Origin: Candidatus Thiosymbion ectosymbiont of Robbea hypermnestra
GTDB taxonomy: Bacteria > Pseudomonadota > Gammaproteobacteria > Chromatiales > Chromatiaceae
DNA: 5,469 nt
NCBI GenBank assembly: GCA_020443945.1
Contig: JAIZWN010000590.1
Coordinates: forward strand, 1-5,469
Reading direction: 5' to 3'
The notes under the pieces were generated by a model that worked only from the letters and a program-made list of their open reading frames with translations, did no database searches and was not told the DNA's origin. Shown piece by piece: positions 1 through 5,240 of the stretch; positions within the stretch are counted from its first letter, which is position 1, and the number at the start of each line of letters is the position of its first letter. The translations under genes and the position numbers were made by a program.

Positions 1-166
1 CCCGGAATGACGGTGCGGTGGCACCGGCAACGCCAAGAGCCGTCCGAGACCACGGAAGCATTCTTCGTGGCTTGGTGTGAGAACACTGAAGGCGGTGACC
101 CACCGACAAGTGTATGGGTTTGCTGTACCTGATCTGCGAGGGGATTCGGTTAATTGAGAACGCCCC
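1..166. other. Non-coding flank downstream of the slp operon
   Basis: I see no convincing gene here; it lies beyond the stop codon of the last leftward gene. Two small hairpins are visible. One is a perfect 6-bp stem with a GGTG loop at 11–26 (CGGTGC/GCACCG). The other, at 50–70, pairs CCACGGAAG with CTTCGTGG around a CATT loop with one bulged G. Neither is followed by a T-run in the leftward direction, so neither is a good intrinsic terminator for the operon. Any real terminator may be factor-dependent or lie outside the window. Confidence 0.35.
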
Positions 167-691
167 CTAGAAGATAACCCCGACCCCGCCGAAGACGCCG
201 CCGCTTCTGCCGCCGATTCCGATGTTTACCCAGGGGCGCGACGCCGGGCCGTGGGGCTTTTGTTGTTGGTCCGGCCAGGGGTGGACCTTGTAGCTTTCCA
301 GCAGCGGGAAGCCGTAGGCCGCATCCCCGAGCCGCCCCCTTCGGATCCCGACGATGCGGCCGGTCGCGCTGACCGCTTGCCCGATCCGATAGTCGGTGGT
401 TTCCAGGAATCCCGGATAGAGGATGATGAAGCGTCCCGTTTGCTCGGAGCCGGCGCGGGGACGACCGCAGTCGTCCAACGGGTAGGCGATGACTTCGAAC
501 TCCGTGTTGTCTTTGTGGTGGCGTGTCTCGATCAGGGTTCCGCCCCATTGGGCCGAGGTGCCGACGGGATCGCCGGTGGCGGATACCGCGGCCGGGGTGA
601 GGGAGGTCCCGACGGATGTCAGGCAAAGGTCGCCCGCGCAACCCGTCAGCAGAAGCAGGAGGCAAGGGATAAGAAGACCGAGGTGTCGCAT
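167..691 (-). CDS. Slp family outer-membrane lipoprotein (paralog B)
   Basis: This is a 174-residue lipoprotein of the Slp/YeaY family (starvation-inducible outer-membrane lipoproteins of Gammaproteobacteria; biochemical role poorly defined). The N-terminus is a short type II signal peptide: Arg2, a hydrophobic stretch at 4–16, and the lipobox LTGC with the lipidated Cys at 18. Family landmarks follow: the WGG core at 49–51, a 'T-E-F-E-V-I-A-Y-PLD' strand at about 63–73, 'GRP' at 76–78, 'GRF' near 86, a 'GF' turn near 94 and 'GR' near 111. The C-terminal ~20 residues are Gly-rich. It has two further cysteines, Cys23 and Cys75, absent at the matching places in its neighbour, that could form a disulfide. 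It is last in a leftward operon, 25 nt after paralog A, and the ribosome-binding site is weak. The family call is fairly sure; the function is not known. Confidence 0.83.
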   Translation of the reverse strand: MRHLGLLIPCLLLLLTGCAGDLCLTSVGTSLTPAAVSATGDPVGTSAQWGGTLIETRHHKDNTEFEVIAYPLDDCGRPRAGSEQTGRFIILYPGFLETTDYRIGQAVSATGRIVGIRRGRLGDAAYGFPLLESYKVHPWPDQQQKPHGPASRPWVNIGIGGRSGGVFGGVGVIF

Positions 692-716
692 CGTTGGTGC
701 CGCCGAGTGCGTCCGC

Positions 717-1280
717 TTACCAGTACCAGGGGTGCCAGGGATAATAGTGCCAGGGCCAGTGGTGGTACCAGGGGCTCGGGTAGAAGTAGGGTGGTTCGGA
801 CGGTGTGGGCCGCGGCCAGAGATGGGATTGCTCGACCGTGACCACCGGGTAAGGATAAGGATACTCGCCGATGGGCCGGGTCTCCAGGCGCTTCAGGCGT
901 CCGGTTATGGTGAGTAGGCGCTTCTCGGGGTATTCCGCCGGATCGGCGAATCCCGACAGCAGGGCGAGGAAGCGGCCGGTGCCGGGCGCCTTTCCCCGCG
1001 GTTGTCCACGGGCGTCGAGCGGACGGGACAGGAGCTCGATCTCGGTGGTTTGCTGCCGATTCCGGACCGCGAGAATGGTTCCGCCCCAGCGCACCCGCCG
1101 TTCCAGAAAGCGGTCGGGTGCTTTTTGTACCTGCGAAATCGAGACCGGTTTTTCCGGTGCCTCGCCAATCGCCGGGGGTACCCGTGAGGAGACGCACCCG
1201 GCGAGCAGCAGGAGCGAAAGAGAGAGAATCGCCCCGGCTGGTCGATGGCGCGACAGTGGCGCGGATGGTTCGGGTTTCAT
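717..1280 (-). CDS. Slp family outer-membrane lipoprotein (paralog A)
   Basis: This 187-residue protein is a second Slp-family lipoprotein, predicted to be anchored on the inner face of the outer membrane. The signal peptide has basic residues at 11 and 13, a Leu-rich core at about 18–26, and the lipobox LAGC with lipidated Cys29; Val30 follows, so there is no Asp+2 inner-membrane retention signal. The Slp core is clearer than in paralog B: a segment at 47–60 that fits the family's predicted N-terminal helix, WGG at 65–67, 'TEIELLSRPLD' at 79–89, 'GRFLALLSGFADPAEY' at 102–117, 'TITGRL' near 124 and 'IGEYPYPYPVV' at 137–147. Residues 156–187 form an unusual tail made almost only of Pro, Trp, Tyr and His. 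The start has only a weak G-rich ribosome-binding region. It lies 61 nt after dolP and 25 nt before paralog B. The two are probably an old tandem duplication, since identity is confined to the core. Confidence 0.86.
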   Translation of the reverse strand: MKPEPSAPLSRHRPAGAILSLSLLLLAGCVSSRVPPAIGEAPEKPVSISQVQKAPDRFLERRVRWGGTILAVRNRQQTTEIELLSRPLDARGQPRGKAPGTGRFLALLSGFADPAEYPEKRLLTITGRLKRLETRPIGEYPYPYPVVTVEQSHLWPRPTPSEPPYFYPSPWYHHWPWHYYPWHPWYW

Positions 1281-1341
1281 CGCCAGTGGGCCCCGATGGC
1301 TCCGATTCCGGCCGGTGTGCCCTGGTTGCTCCGGGGTCGGG

Positions 1342-1974
1342 TCAGGGCTCTATGTATTTGAAAACCTTGACGACCTTGGTCACGCCGGACACATAGCGCG
1401 CCTTTTCCGCCGCCGCGTCCCCCTCCCAGGGGTACACCAGACCCATGAGGAATACGGCGCCCGCCTCGGTAACGACCTTGACGTGGTTCGCACTGAAACC
1501 GGGGACATCCATCTTCGTCAGCGCAAGCTTGACCCGGGAGGTGATCAGGGCGTCCTTGCTCTCGCGGGCAAAGCTCTCCGGCGGTCCGATGGTGACCTCG
1601 TTGATCACCTTCTCCACCTTCGGCAGGTGGGCTACCAGGCGGGCGAAGCGGTCACTGACGGCTTGGGTCTCGGCCTGGCCGGTGAGCAATGCCAGATGGT
1701 TGTAGCTCGTGATAGAGATGCGGCTGTATTTGTCGATGTCCGGGTTGTCGGCCAAGAGCTGGATCGCCTGGTGCTCGATGTACTCGTCGTCCAGAATGGT
1801 GCGCGAATCGCGTCGTTCGTGGACTACCATGGTCCCCGCGGCGATGCCGCCGAGCAGCATTTCGGCACATCCCGACAACAAGGGGACGATAAGGCCGAGG
1901 ATCAGCGCCGTCTGCAAGAGCCCCTTGTTCAGCGTTCGGGTTGGCCCGGTACCCCGTTTCACCTTGTTCTGCAT
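1342..1974 (-). CDS. dolP: Dual-BON-domain outer-membrane lipoprotein DolP (YraP)
   Basis: This is a 210-residue homologue of E. coli DolP/YraP, a lipoprotein of the inner leaflet of the outer membrane that supports envelope integrity and β-barrel assembly. The sequence shows a signal peptide with hydrophobic core at about 19–33, lipobox LSGC and lipidated Cys36. Two BON domains follow, at roughly 62–130 and 140–208. Hallmarks shared with E. coli DolP are 'RRDSRTILDDEYIE' after the linker, 'LTGQAET' in BON1, and 'VFLMGLV' with 'VSGVTKVVKVFKYIE' in BON2. The ATG start is backed by a strong GGGAGGA site 8 nt upstream. The N-region before the hydrophobic core is long, about 18 residues, and includes a QNKVKRG segment also encoded at the 5' end of yraN. 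It begins 33 nt after yraN, as in many proteobacteria, but without diaA between them. Confidence 0.92.
   Translation of the reverse strand: MQNKVKRGTGPTRTLNKGLLQTALILGLIVPLLSGCAEMLLGGIAAGTMVVHERRDSRTILDDEYIEHQAIQLLADNPDIDKYSRISITSYNHLALLTGQAETQAVSDRFARLVAHLPKVEKVINEVTIGPPESFARESKDALITSRVKLALTKMDVPGFSANHVKVVTEAGAVFLMGLVYPWEGDAAAEKARYVSGVTKVVKVFKYIEP
1952..1974 (-). repeat. Leader repeat copy 1 (5' end of dolP)
   Basis: The first codons of dolP (encoding MQNKVKRG) closely match a segment at 2348–2370 at the 5' end of the yraN frame. Over a 21-nt core I count 18 identical positions, in the same reading frame. The shared word AAGGTGAAA is followed by a G-run in both. Two of the three differences are synonymous in frame (CAG/CAA and AAC/AAT). 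Confidence 0.5.
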
Positions 1975-2007
1975 TCTTAGAGTCCTCCCAAGACGCGGTT
2001 GCTCGGA
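1962..2007 (-). promoter_or_regulatory. dolP translation initiation region (strong SD)
   Basis: On the minus strand a GGGAGGA Shine–Dalgarno sequence sits 8 nt before the ATG at 1974. It is the best ribosome-binding site in the leftward operon and settles the dolP start in favour of ATG over the in-frame GTG at codon 5 (1962–1960). The 33-nt yraN–dolP gap contains nothing else obvious. Confidence 0.7.
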
Positions 2008-2358
2008 TTATTCCACACTGAATGCATTGCGGATCCAATCGATCCGGTCGGTGCCGCTGACCGCGACGACATCGAAGCGGCAGGGCAGCCTGGTCGGATG
2101 ATACCGCAGGTAATGCGCCGCGGCTGCCGCGAGTCGACGCTGCTTGTGGATATCGACGGTCTCCGCCGGGGTGCCGAAACGCGGGGATGCCCGGAATCTG
2201 ACCTCGACGAATACCAGGATCTTCCCTTCGCGCATCACCAGGTCGATCTCGCCGCGGCGGCAGCGATAATTACGCGCCAGCAGACAAAGACCGCTGTCTT
2301 GCAGGTAATCGCAGGCGAGACCTTCCCTCTCACTGCCTACCTGAGCCCCCCTTTTCAC
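2008..2358 (-). CDS. yraN: YraN family (UPF0102) endonuclease-like protein
   Basis: This belongs to the YraN/UPF0102 family, small proteins with a restriction-endonuclease-like PD-(D/E)XK fold whose cellular substrate is not settled. With the GTG start chosen here it is 116 residues, close to family size (E. coli YraN is about 131). Family motifs in order: G8-S-E-R-E start of helix 1, 'NYRCRRGEIDLVM' at 30–42 with Glu37 and Asp39, 'VFVEVRFR' at 49–56 with Glu52 and Arg54 as the core (D/E)xK-like element, 'FGTPAETVDIHKQRRL' at 61–76, 'RFDVVAV' at 94–100, and a terminal 'IRNAF'. The frame stays open to an ATG at 2511, but those 51 extra codons run through a palindromic repeat and match nothing in the family. 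No start codon has a good ribosome-binding site: AAGG directly abuts the GTG, and GGAG lies 13 nt away. The family call is sure; the start is not. Confidence 0.88.
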   Translation of the reverse strand: MKRGAQVGSEREGLACDYLQDSGLCLLARNYRCRRGEIDLVMREGKILVFVEVRFRASPRFGTPAETVDIHKQRRLAAAAAHYLRYHPTRLPCRFDVVAVSGTDRIDWIRNAFSVE

Positions 2359-2370
2359 CTTATTTTGCGT
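2348..2370 (-). repeat. Leader repeat copy 2 (5' end of yraN)
   Basis: This is the counterpart of the segment at 1952–1974. The codon aligned with the dolP ATG reads ACG here, and the GTG four codons later is the best remaining start for yraN. Downstream the sequence continues into GGGGGGCTCAGGT. That loosely resembles the GAAAGGGGTCAGGT word formed by one arm of the inverted repeat at 5317–5377, so the segment could be a fragment of a dispersed repeat. That link is inference. Confidence 0.45.
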
Positions 2371-2416
2371 TCTCCGCGGGGCGAGAAGCGGCCAGCCCAA
2401 TAACCCCCGTAGGATA

Positions 2417-2487
2417 GGCAGTGAGCGGAGCGAACCGCATCGATTGCGTATCGGCCCACGCTGATGTGGTTCGCTTCGCTCACTGCC
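2417..2487. repeat. Imperfect palindromic (REP-like) repeat
   Basis: Two 25-nt arms, 2417–2441 and 2463–2487, are reverse complements except at two positions. Each arm starts GGCAGTGAGCG and contains AGCGAACC. The two differences are both G/A, which keeps G·U pairing possible in one orientation of the RNA. The 21-nt interior also holds a short GCGT/ACGC pairing, so the whole unit could fold into one long hairpin. It looks like the dispersed palindromes with a GTTCGCTTCGCTCAC-type core seen in some gammaproteobacterial genomes. It lies inside the upstream extension of the yraN frame, an argument against that extension being coding. Confidence 0.75.
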
Positions 2488-2491
2488 CAAA

Positions 2492-2522
2492 CTTATATGA
2501 TCTGTTTTCAAGGAAACGCCAA
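2492..2522 (-). promoter_or_regulatory. Weak sigma70-like promoter candidate for the yraN operon
   Basis: On the minus strand TTGGCG (2522–2517; 4 of 6 matches to TTGACA) and TATAAG (2497–2492; 5 of 6 to TATAAT) are separated by 19 nt, longer than the preferred 17. Transcription would begin near 2485, placing the palindrome 2417–2487 at the very 5' end of the mRNA. The surrounding stretch 2490–2535 is locally AT-rich in a GC-rich window. It is plausible only from position and composition. Confidence 0.3.
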
Positions 2523-2739
2523 GATAAGGTTATCAAAGGACTTGCTGGAGAGTACCTGGGGAAGCCGTCCCAACCTGAGACCGCGAGTCTGCACGGACAG
2601 AGCGGTCCCCCGCCCTCTTCGTCCATACCGAAGCGTATCCTAAGGCCTTGAGCCATGCTCTTGAGCCTGCGTAACCAAGTCGGTAGACGAGGGTGCAGGG
2701 TCGGGGAACCAGGTTACGATCTTACTGGATTTTCTGCCG

Positions 2740-2999
2740 ATGAGGAACGAGCCAAGAAGGTTGCCGGAACTAATGTCAGCGCCAAAGCGGCCACGGTGGT
2801 GATCCGCTGCGCGGAGCAGGCAGGTAAGTCCCGTGCGTTCGACAATACCCCCCGAGGACATGCCGCCGTGGTCAACGCCTTGCGCACAGCGCAGGTGCGC
2901 CGCGTCTGTCTGGAGGCCACCGACTTGTATCACCTGAATCTGGCCCTTGCCAGCGTGGGAGCCGATTCGGACGCGCCAGCGTCCTGAAATCCCGCCCGC
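2740..2999 (+). pseudogene. Decayed N-terminal fragment of an IS110-family transposase
   Basis: The plus-strand frame through 2760–2955 reads like the start of an IS110-family (DEDD/RuvC-like) transposase. 'VAGTNVSAK' (2760–2786) corresponds to the family's 'v-G-I-D-V-S-K', and 'TPRGHAAVVNAL' is followed by 'RRVCLEATDLYHLNLALA' for the family's 'vClEATG-Y...la'. The first catalytic Asp codon is AAT (Asn) at 2772–2774; the Glu of the second motif is kept (GAG, 2913–2915). A likely original ATG at 2740 is now out of frame with the body, which implies an indel between 2742 and 2760. After 'LALASVG' the expected 'VSVLNPAR' appears only across frame changes and an in-frame TGA at 2985–2987. The RNase-H-like Asp pair and the C-terminal catalytic Ser domain are missing. 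It is therefore a dead 5' fragment. The family call rests on motif memory, not a search. Confidence 0.62.
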
Positions 3000-3224
3000 C
3001 AAAGCGGCCACCAGGGGGGGGGCCGCCCGCCGGAGCGTGGCAACGAGCAAAATGCTAAAGTTATCCAGACCCTTGACCTGCACTTGTTCGGGGAATTGCC
3101 CTGGTGGGAGACCTCATGATCGTCTCACAGGGTGGAGCCCGATGGACGCTCGGTGCGAAAGCGATTCAATGGCGTATGACTGCGGGCCAATGTAACGATA
3201 TTCATCTCGACGGGGGGATCCCGG
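3000..3224. other. Unassigned stretch between the IS remnant and the oxidoreductase
   Basis: A run of nine G (3014–3022) lies just after the transposase remnant. The same frame then stays open to a TGA at 3117–3119, ending in 'KVIQTLDLHLFGELPWWETS', which I cannot assign to a family. It could be the end of a deleted gene or chance. From 3120 to 3210 I see no gene, RNA or clear promoter. The last bases before the oxidoreductase form a GGGGGGA ribosome-binding site. Confidence 0.45.
3212..3224 (+). promoter_or_regulatory. Ribosome-binding site of the Gfo/Idh/MocA gene
   Basis: GGGGGGA at 3212–3218 lies 6 nt before the ATG at 3225. It is G-rich rather than the canonical AGGAGG. With the Rossmann glycine motif beginning ten residues in, it supports this ATG as the start. 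Confidence 0.6.
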
Positions 3225-4175
3225 ATGGCGAATAAGCTCCATGTCGCCGTTATCGGTGTCGGCTATCTCGGTCGCTTCCACGCCCTCATTTACTCCCGCA
3301 TGCCCGATGTGGCGCTGGTCGGGGTGGTGGACCCAAACGCCGAGCGTGCACGTTCCGTGGCGGCCGAAGCGGGCTGTACCGCCTTCACGCGGGCGGAGGC
3401 GCTCCCCGGGCGGCTGGATGCCGTGAGTATCGTCACCCCGACCGGGAGCCATCTGGAGGTGGCGGCGCCCTTCCTACGGCGCGGCATCCACGTGCTGCTG
3501 GAAAAACCCATCGCCGCGACCCGTGAGGAAGGCGAGGAGATCGTGCGCCTGGCGGAAGGGTCCGGCGCCATCCTGCAGATCGGCCACCTGGAACGGTTTA
3601 ACGCGGGGGTCATGGCGTTGGCGCAAAGAATCTCCTCGCCCCGTTACCTGGAGGCGCAACGCATGGGGGAATTCACCGGGCGGGCGACGGACGTGGATGT
3701 GGTCGCCGACCTCATGATCCACGACATCGACATTATTCTCTCGCTGATGAATGCGCCGATCCGGCGGGTCGCGGCAATCGGCACGCCGGTATTGACCGAA
3801 CACATCGACATTGCCAACGCCCGTCTGGAGTTCGCCGACGGGGCGGTGGCAAACGTGGTCGCCAGCCGGGTCTCGGACAAGAAGATACGGCACATCCGCG
3901 CCTTTCAGCCCAGCGGCTACCTGTCCCTGGATTTTGTCGCCCAGACAATCGAGATCGCCTATCCCGAGGAGACCCGGGGCGCGGAGCGACCCGGGATCGC
4001 GCGCGAACGCATCGCGGTCGAGTCCGTCAAACCCCTGGACCGGGAGCTCGAGGCCTTCGTCCACTGCGTGCGAACCTCCCGCCCCCCGCTGGTCGATGGC
4101 CGGGTCGGGCTTGCGGCCCTGAATGTAGCCCTCGAGGTGCAATCCGGTATCCGAGCGGGAATAGGCCCGGGATGA
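3225..4175 (+). CDS. Gfo/Idh/MocA family NAD(P)-dependent oxidoreductase
   Basis: This complete 316-residue protein is a cytoplasmic NAD(P)-dependent sugar or sugar-nucleotide oxidoreductase. The Rossmann domain opens with 'VAVIGVGYLGRFHA' at 7–20 (GxGxxG at 11–16). 'VVDPNAERA' at 34–42 ends the second strand with the ribose-binding acidic residue, 'AVSIVTPTGSHLEVA' spans 66–80, and the family signature Glu-Lys-Pro is at 93–95. The catalytic half has 'QIGHLERFN' at 118–126 and 'DLMIHDIDIILSL' at 162–174. The YLGRFHA, HLERFN and HDIDI wording matches a subtype that, as I recall, often sits beside lpxA and lpxB in proteobacteria and is related to GnnA, which oxidises UDP-GlcNAc at C3 for amide-linked lipid A. 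No lpx gene or gnnB aminotransferase is visible here, so that role is inference. The fold call is firm; the substrate is not. Confidence 0.92.
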   Translation: MANKLHVAVIGVGYLGRFHALIYSRMPDVALVGVVDPNAERARSVAAEAGCTAFTRAEALPGRLDAVSIVTPTGSHLEVAAPFLRRGIHVLLEKPIAATREEGEEIVRLAEGSGAILQIGHLERFNAGVMALAQRISSPRYLEAQRMGEFTGRATDVDVVADLMIHDIDIILSLMNAPIRRVAAIGTPVLTEHIDIANARLEFADGAVANVVASRVSDKKIRHIRAFQPSGYLSLDFVAQTIEIAYPEETRGAERPGIARERIAVESVKPLDRELEAFVHCVRTSRPPLVDGRVGLAALNVALEVQSGIRAGIGPG

Positions 4176-4208
4176 CAGCCGGTTTGCGTTCGTTTATCGA
4201 CAGTACAC

Positions 4209-4240
4209 ACCGAAATCCCCTACCCCGATAATGATTCGGT
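4209..4240 (+). promoter_or_regulatory. Hairpin in the leader just upstream of the permease start
   Basis: ACCGAAATC (4209–4217) and GATTCGGT (4233–4240) can pair with one bulged A, and the stem ends 8 nt before the permease ATG. No purine-rich Shine–Dalgarno stands in the usual place. The 15-nt loop contains CCCC and GATAAT. It may tune translation or be chance; I see no known riboswitch or leader family. Confidence 0.25.
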
Positions 4241-4248
4241 AGTCCGCC

Positions 4249-5226
4249 ATGACCGCCTATATCCTCCGCCGATTACTGTATGCCGTCCCCATCCTGATCG
4301 GCGTGAATCTGATTACCTTCCTGTTGTTCTTCGTCGTCAACTCCCCCGATGACATGGCCCGGATGCAGCTGGGCGTCAAGCGGGTGACGCCGGCGGCGAT
4401 CGAGACCTGGAAGCAGGAGCACGGCTATGACCAGCCGCTGCTGTTCAACGACCGGGCCGAAGGGCTGGGCAAGCTCACGGAGACCATCTTCTTCCGGAAA
4501 TCCGTGCGGCTGTTCGCCTTCGACTTCGGCTCCTCGGACAGCGGGCGGGACATCGGATTCGACATCTCCCAGCGCATGTGGCCTAGCCTTGCCATCGCCG
4601 TGCCCGTGCTCCTGGTGGGGCTTTTGGTCAATATCAGCCTGGCCCTGTTCATCGTCTTCTTTCGCGCCACCTACATCGACTATGCGAGTCTGGTTCTGCT
4701 GGTGGCCATGATGTCCATCTCCGGGCTCTTCTACATCATCGGCGGCCAATACCTGCTGAGCAAGCTGTTCCACCTGGTGCCCATCTCCGGCTACGACACC
4801 GGGCCGGCGGCCTGGAAGTTCCTGATCCTGCCCGTCATCATCGGCGTCATCGGGGGCGTCGGCGCCGGCACCCGCTGGTATCGCACCCTGTTCCTGGAGG
4901 AAATTGGCAAGGACTATGTGCGCACCGCCCGCGCCAAGGGCTTAAGCGAGCGCCTGGTCCTGTTCCGGCACGTGCTCGGGAACGCCCTGATCCCCATCCT
5001 CACCGGCGTGGTGGTGGTACTGCCCCTGCTCTTTATGGGCAGCCTGATTACCGAGTCCTTCTTCGGCATTCCGGGGCTGGGCAGCTATACCATCGACGCC
5101 ATCAACAACCAGGACTTCGCCATCGTGCGGGCCATGGTCTTCCTCGGCTCCGTCCTCTACATCCTGGGACTCCTGCTCACCGACATCTCCTACACCCTGG
5201 TGGACCCCCGGGTGCGACTGAGTTGA
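4249..5226 (+). CDS. ABC transporter permease, DppB/OppB peptide type
   Basis: This complete 325-residue inner-membrane permease belongs to the binding-protein-dependent peptide/nickel importer family (DppB, OppB, YejB). It starts in the usual way, 'MTAYILRRLLYAVPILIGV', with the first membrane segment at about 11–30. A periplasmic part contains 'TPAAIETWKQEHGYDQPL' (47–64) and the 'FDFGSSDSGRDIGFDISQRMWPSLAIA' element (91–117), the family's 'D-L/F-G-x-S ... I-x-x-R' region. Further membrane segments lie near 113–138, 145–170, 190–208, 245–268 and 290–312. The cytoplasmic EAA loop that contacts the ATPase is clear at 218–241 ('DYVRTARAKGLSERLVLFRH'). The C-terminus 'LVDPRVRLS' is typical. It begins 73 nt after the oxidoreductase. 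A second permease (DppC type), two ATPases and a binding protein would complete the importer, but none is in the window, and the 243 nt after it hold only repeats. Substrate is unknown; peptides are the default guess. Confidence 0.94.
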   Translation: MTAYILRRLLYAVPILIGVNLITFLLFFVVNSPDDMARMQLGVKRVTPAAIETWKQEHGYDQPLLFNDRAEGLGKLTETIFFRKSVRLFAFDFGSSDSGRDIGFDISQRMWPSLAIAVPVLLVGLLVNISLALFIVFFRATYIDYASLVLLVAMMSISGLFYIIGGQYLLSKLFHLVPISGYDTGPAAWKFLILPVIIGVIGGVGAGTRWYRTLFLEEIGKDYVRTARAKGLSERLVLFRHVLGNALIPILTGVVVVLPLLFMGSLITESFFGIPGLGSYTIDAINNQDFAIVRAMVFLGSVLYILGLLLTDISYTLVDPRVRLS

Positions 5227-5240
5227 CCGGAAGCGAGAAC

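Larger units (their letters stand above)
2359..2739. other. Intergenic region between yraN and the IS110 remnant
   Basis: No intact gene is supported in these ~380 nt. From left to right it contains the unassigned upstream extension of the yraN frame, an imperfect palindrome (2417–2487), and a weak leftward promoter candidate (2492–2522). The rest, about 2523–2739, has no recognisable coding signal. In that last part I see an 8-bp direct repeat CTTGAGCC at 2647–2654 and 2660–2667, and a 7-bp inverted repeat CGTAACC/GGTTACG at 2670–2676 and 2712–2718. Since it precedes the transposase fragment, it may be the decayed left non-coding end of that element. Short open frames here (for example 2497–2643, plus strand) resemble no family I know. 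Confidence 0.5.

Noticed and set aside
871..1980. Long plus-strand open frame of 369 residues opposite dolP and slp
   Set aside because: It is antisense to clear lipoprotein genes, has low-complexity Arg/Asp-rich composition typical of GC-rich shadows, and shows no family motif.
2359..2511. N-terminal extension of the yraN frame back to an ATG at 2511
   Set aside because: The 51 extra codons pass through the palindrome at 2417–2487, have no ribosome-binding site and match nothing in the YraN family; the domain begins after 2358.
2421..2651. Plus-strand 76-residue frame starting in the palindrome
   Set aside because: Its start is inside the repeat arm, there is no ribosome-binding site, and the translation resembles no known protein.
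2655..2987. A complete 110-residue plus-strand protein
   Set aside because: Only an internal segment matches IS110 transposase motifs; the beginning and the end are frame-shifted continuations, so it is a remnant and not a gene.
3165..3210. Sigma70 promoter for the oxidoreductase gene (TTCAAT ... ATGTAA)
   Set aside because: Both boxes match poorly and the 19-nt spacing is long; not better than chance for this base composition.
3474..4142. Minus-strand open frame of 222 residues opposite the oxidoreductase
   Set aside because: It is a codon-bias shadow of the Gfo/Idh/MocA gene with no recognisable domain or start signal.
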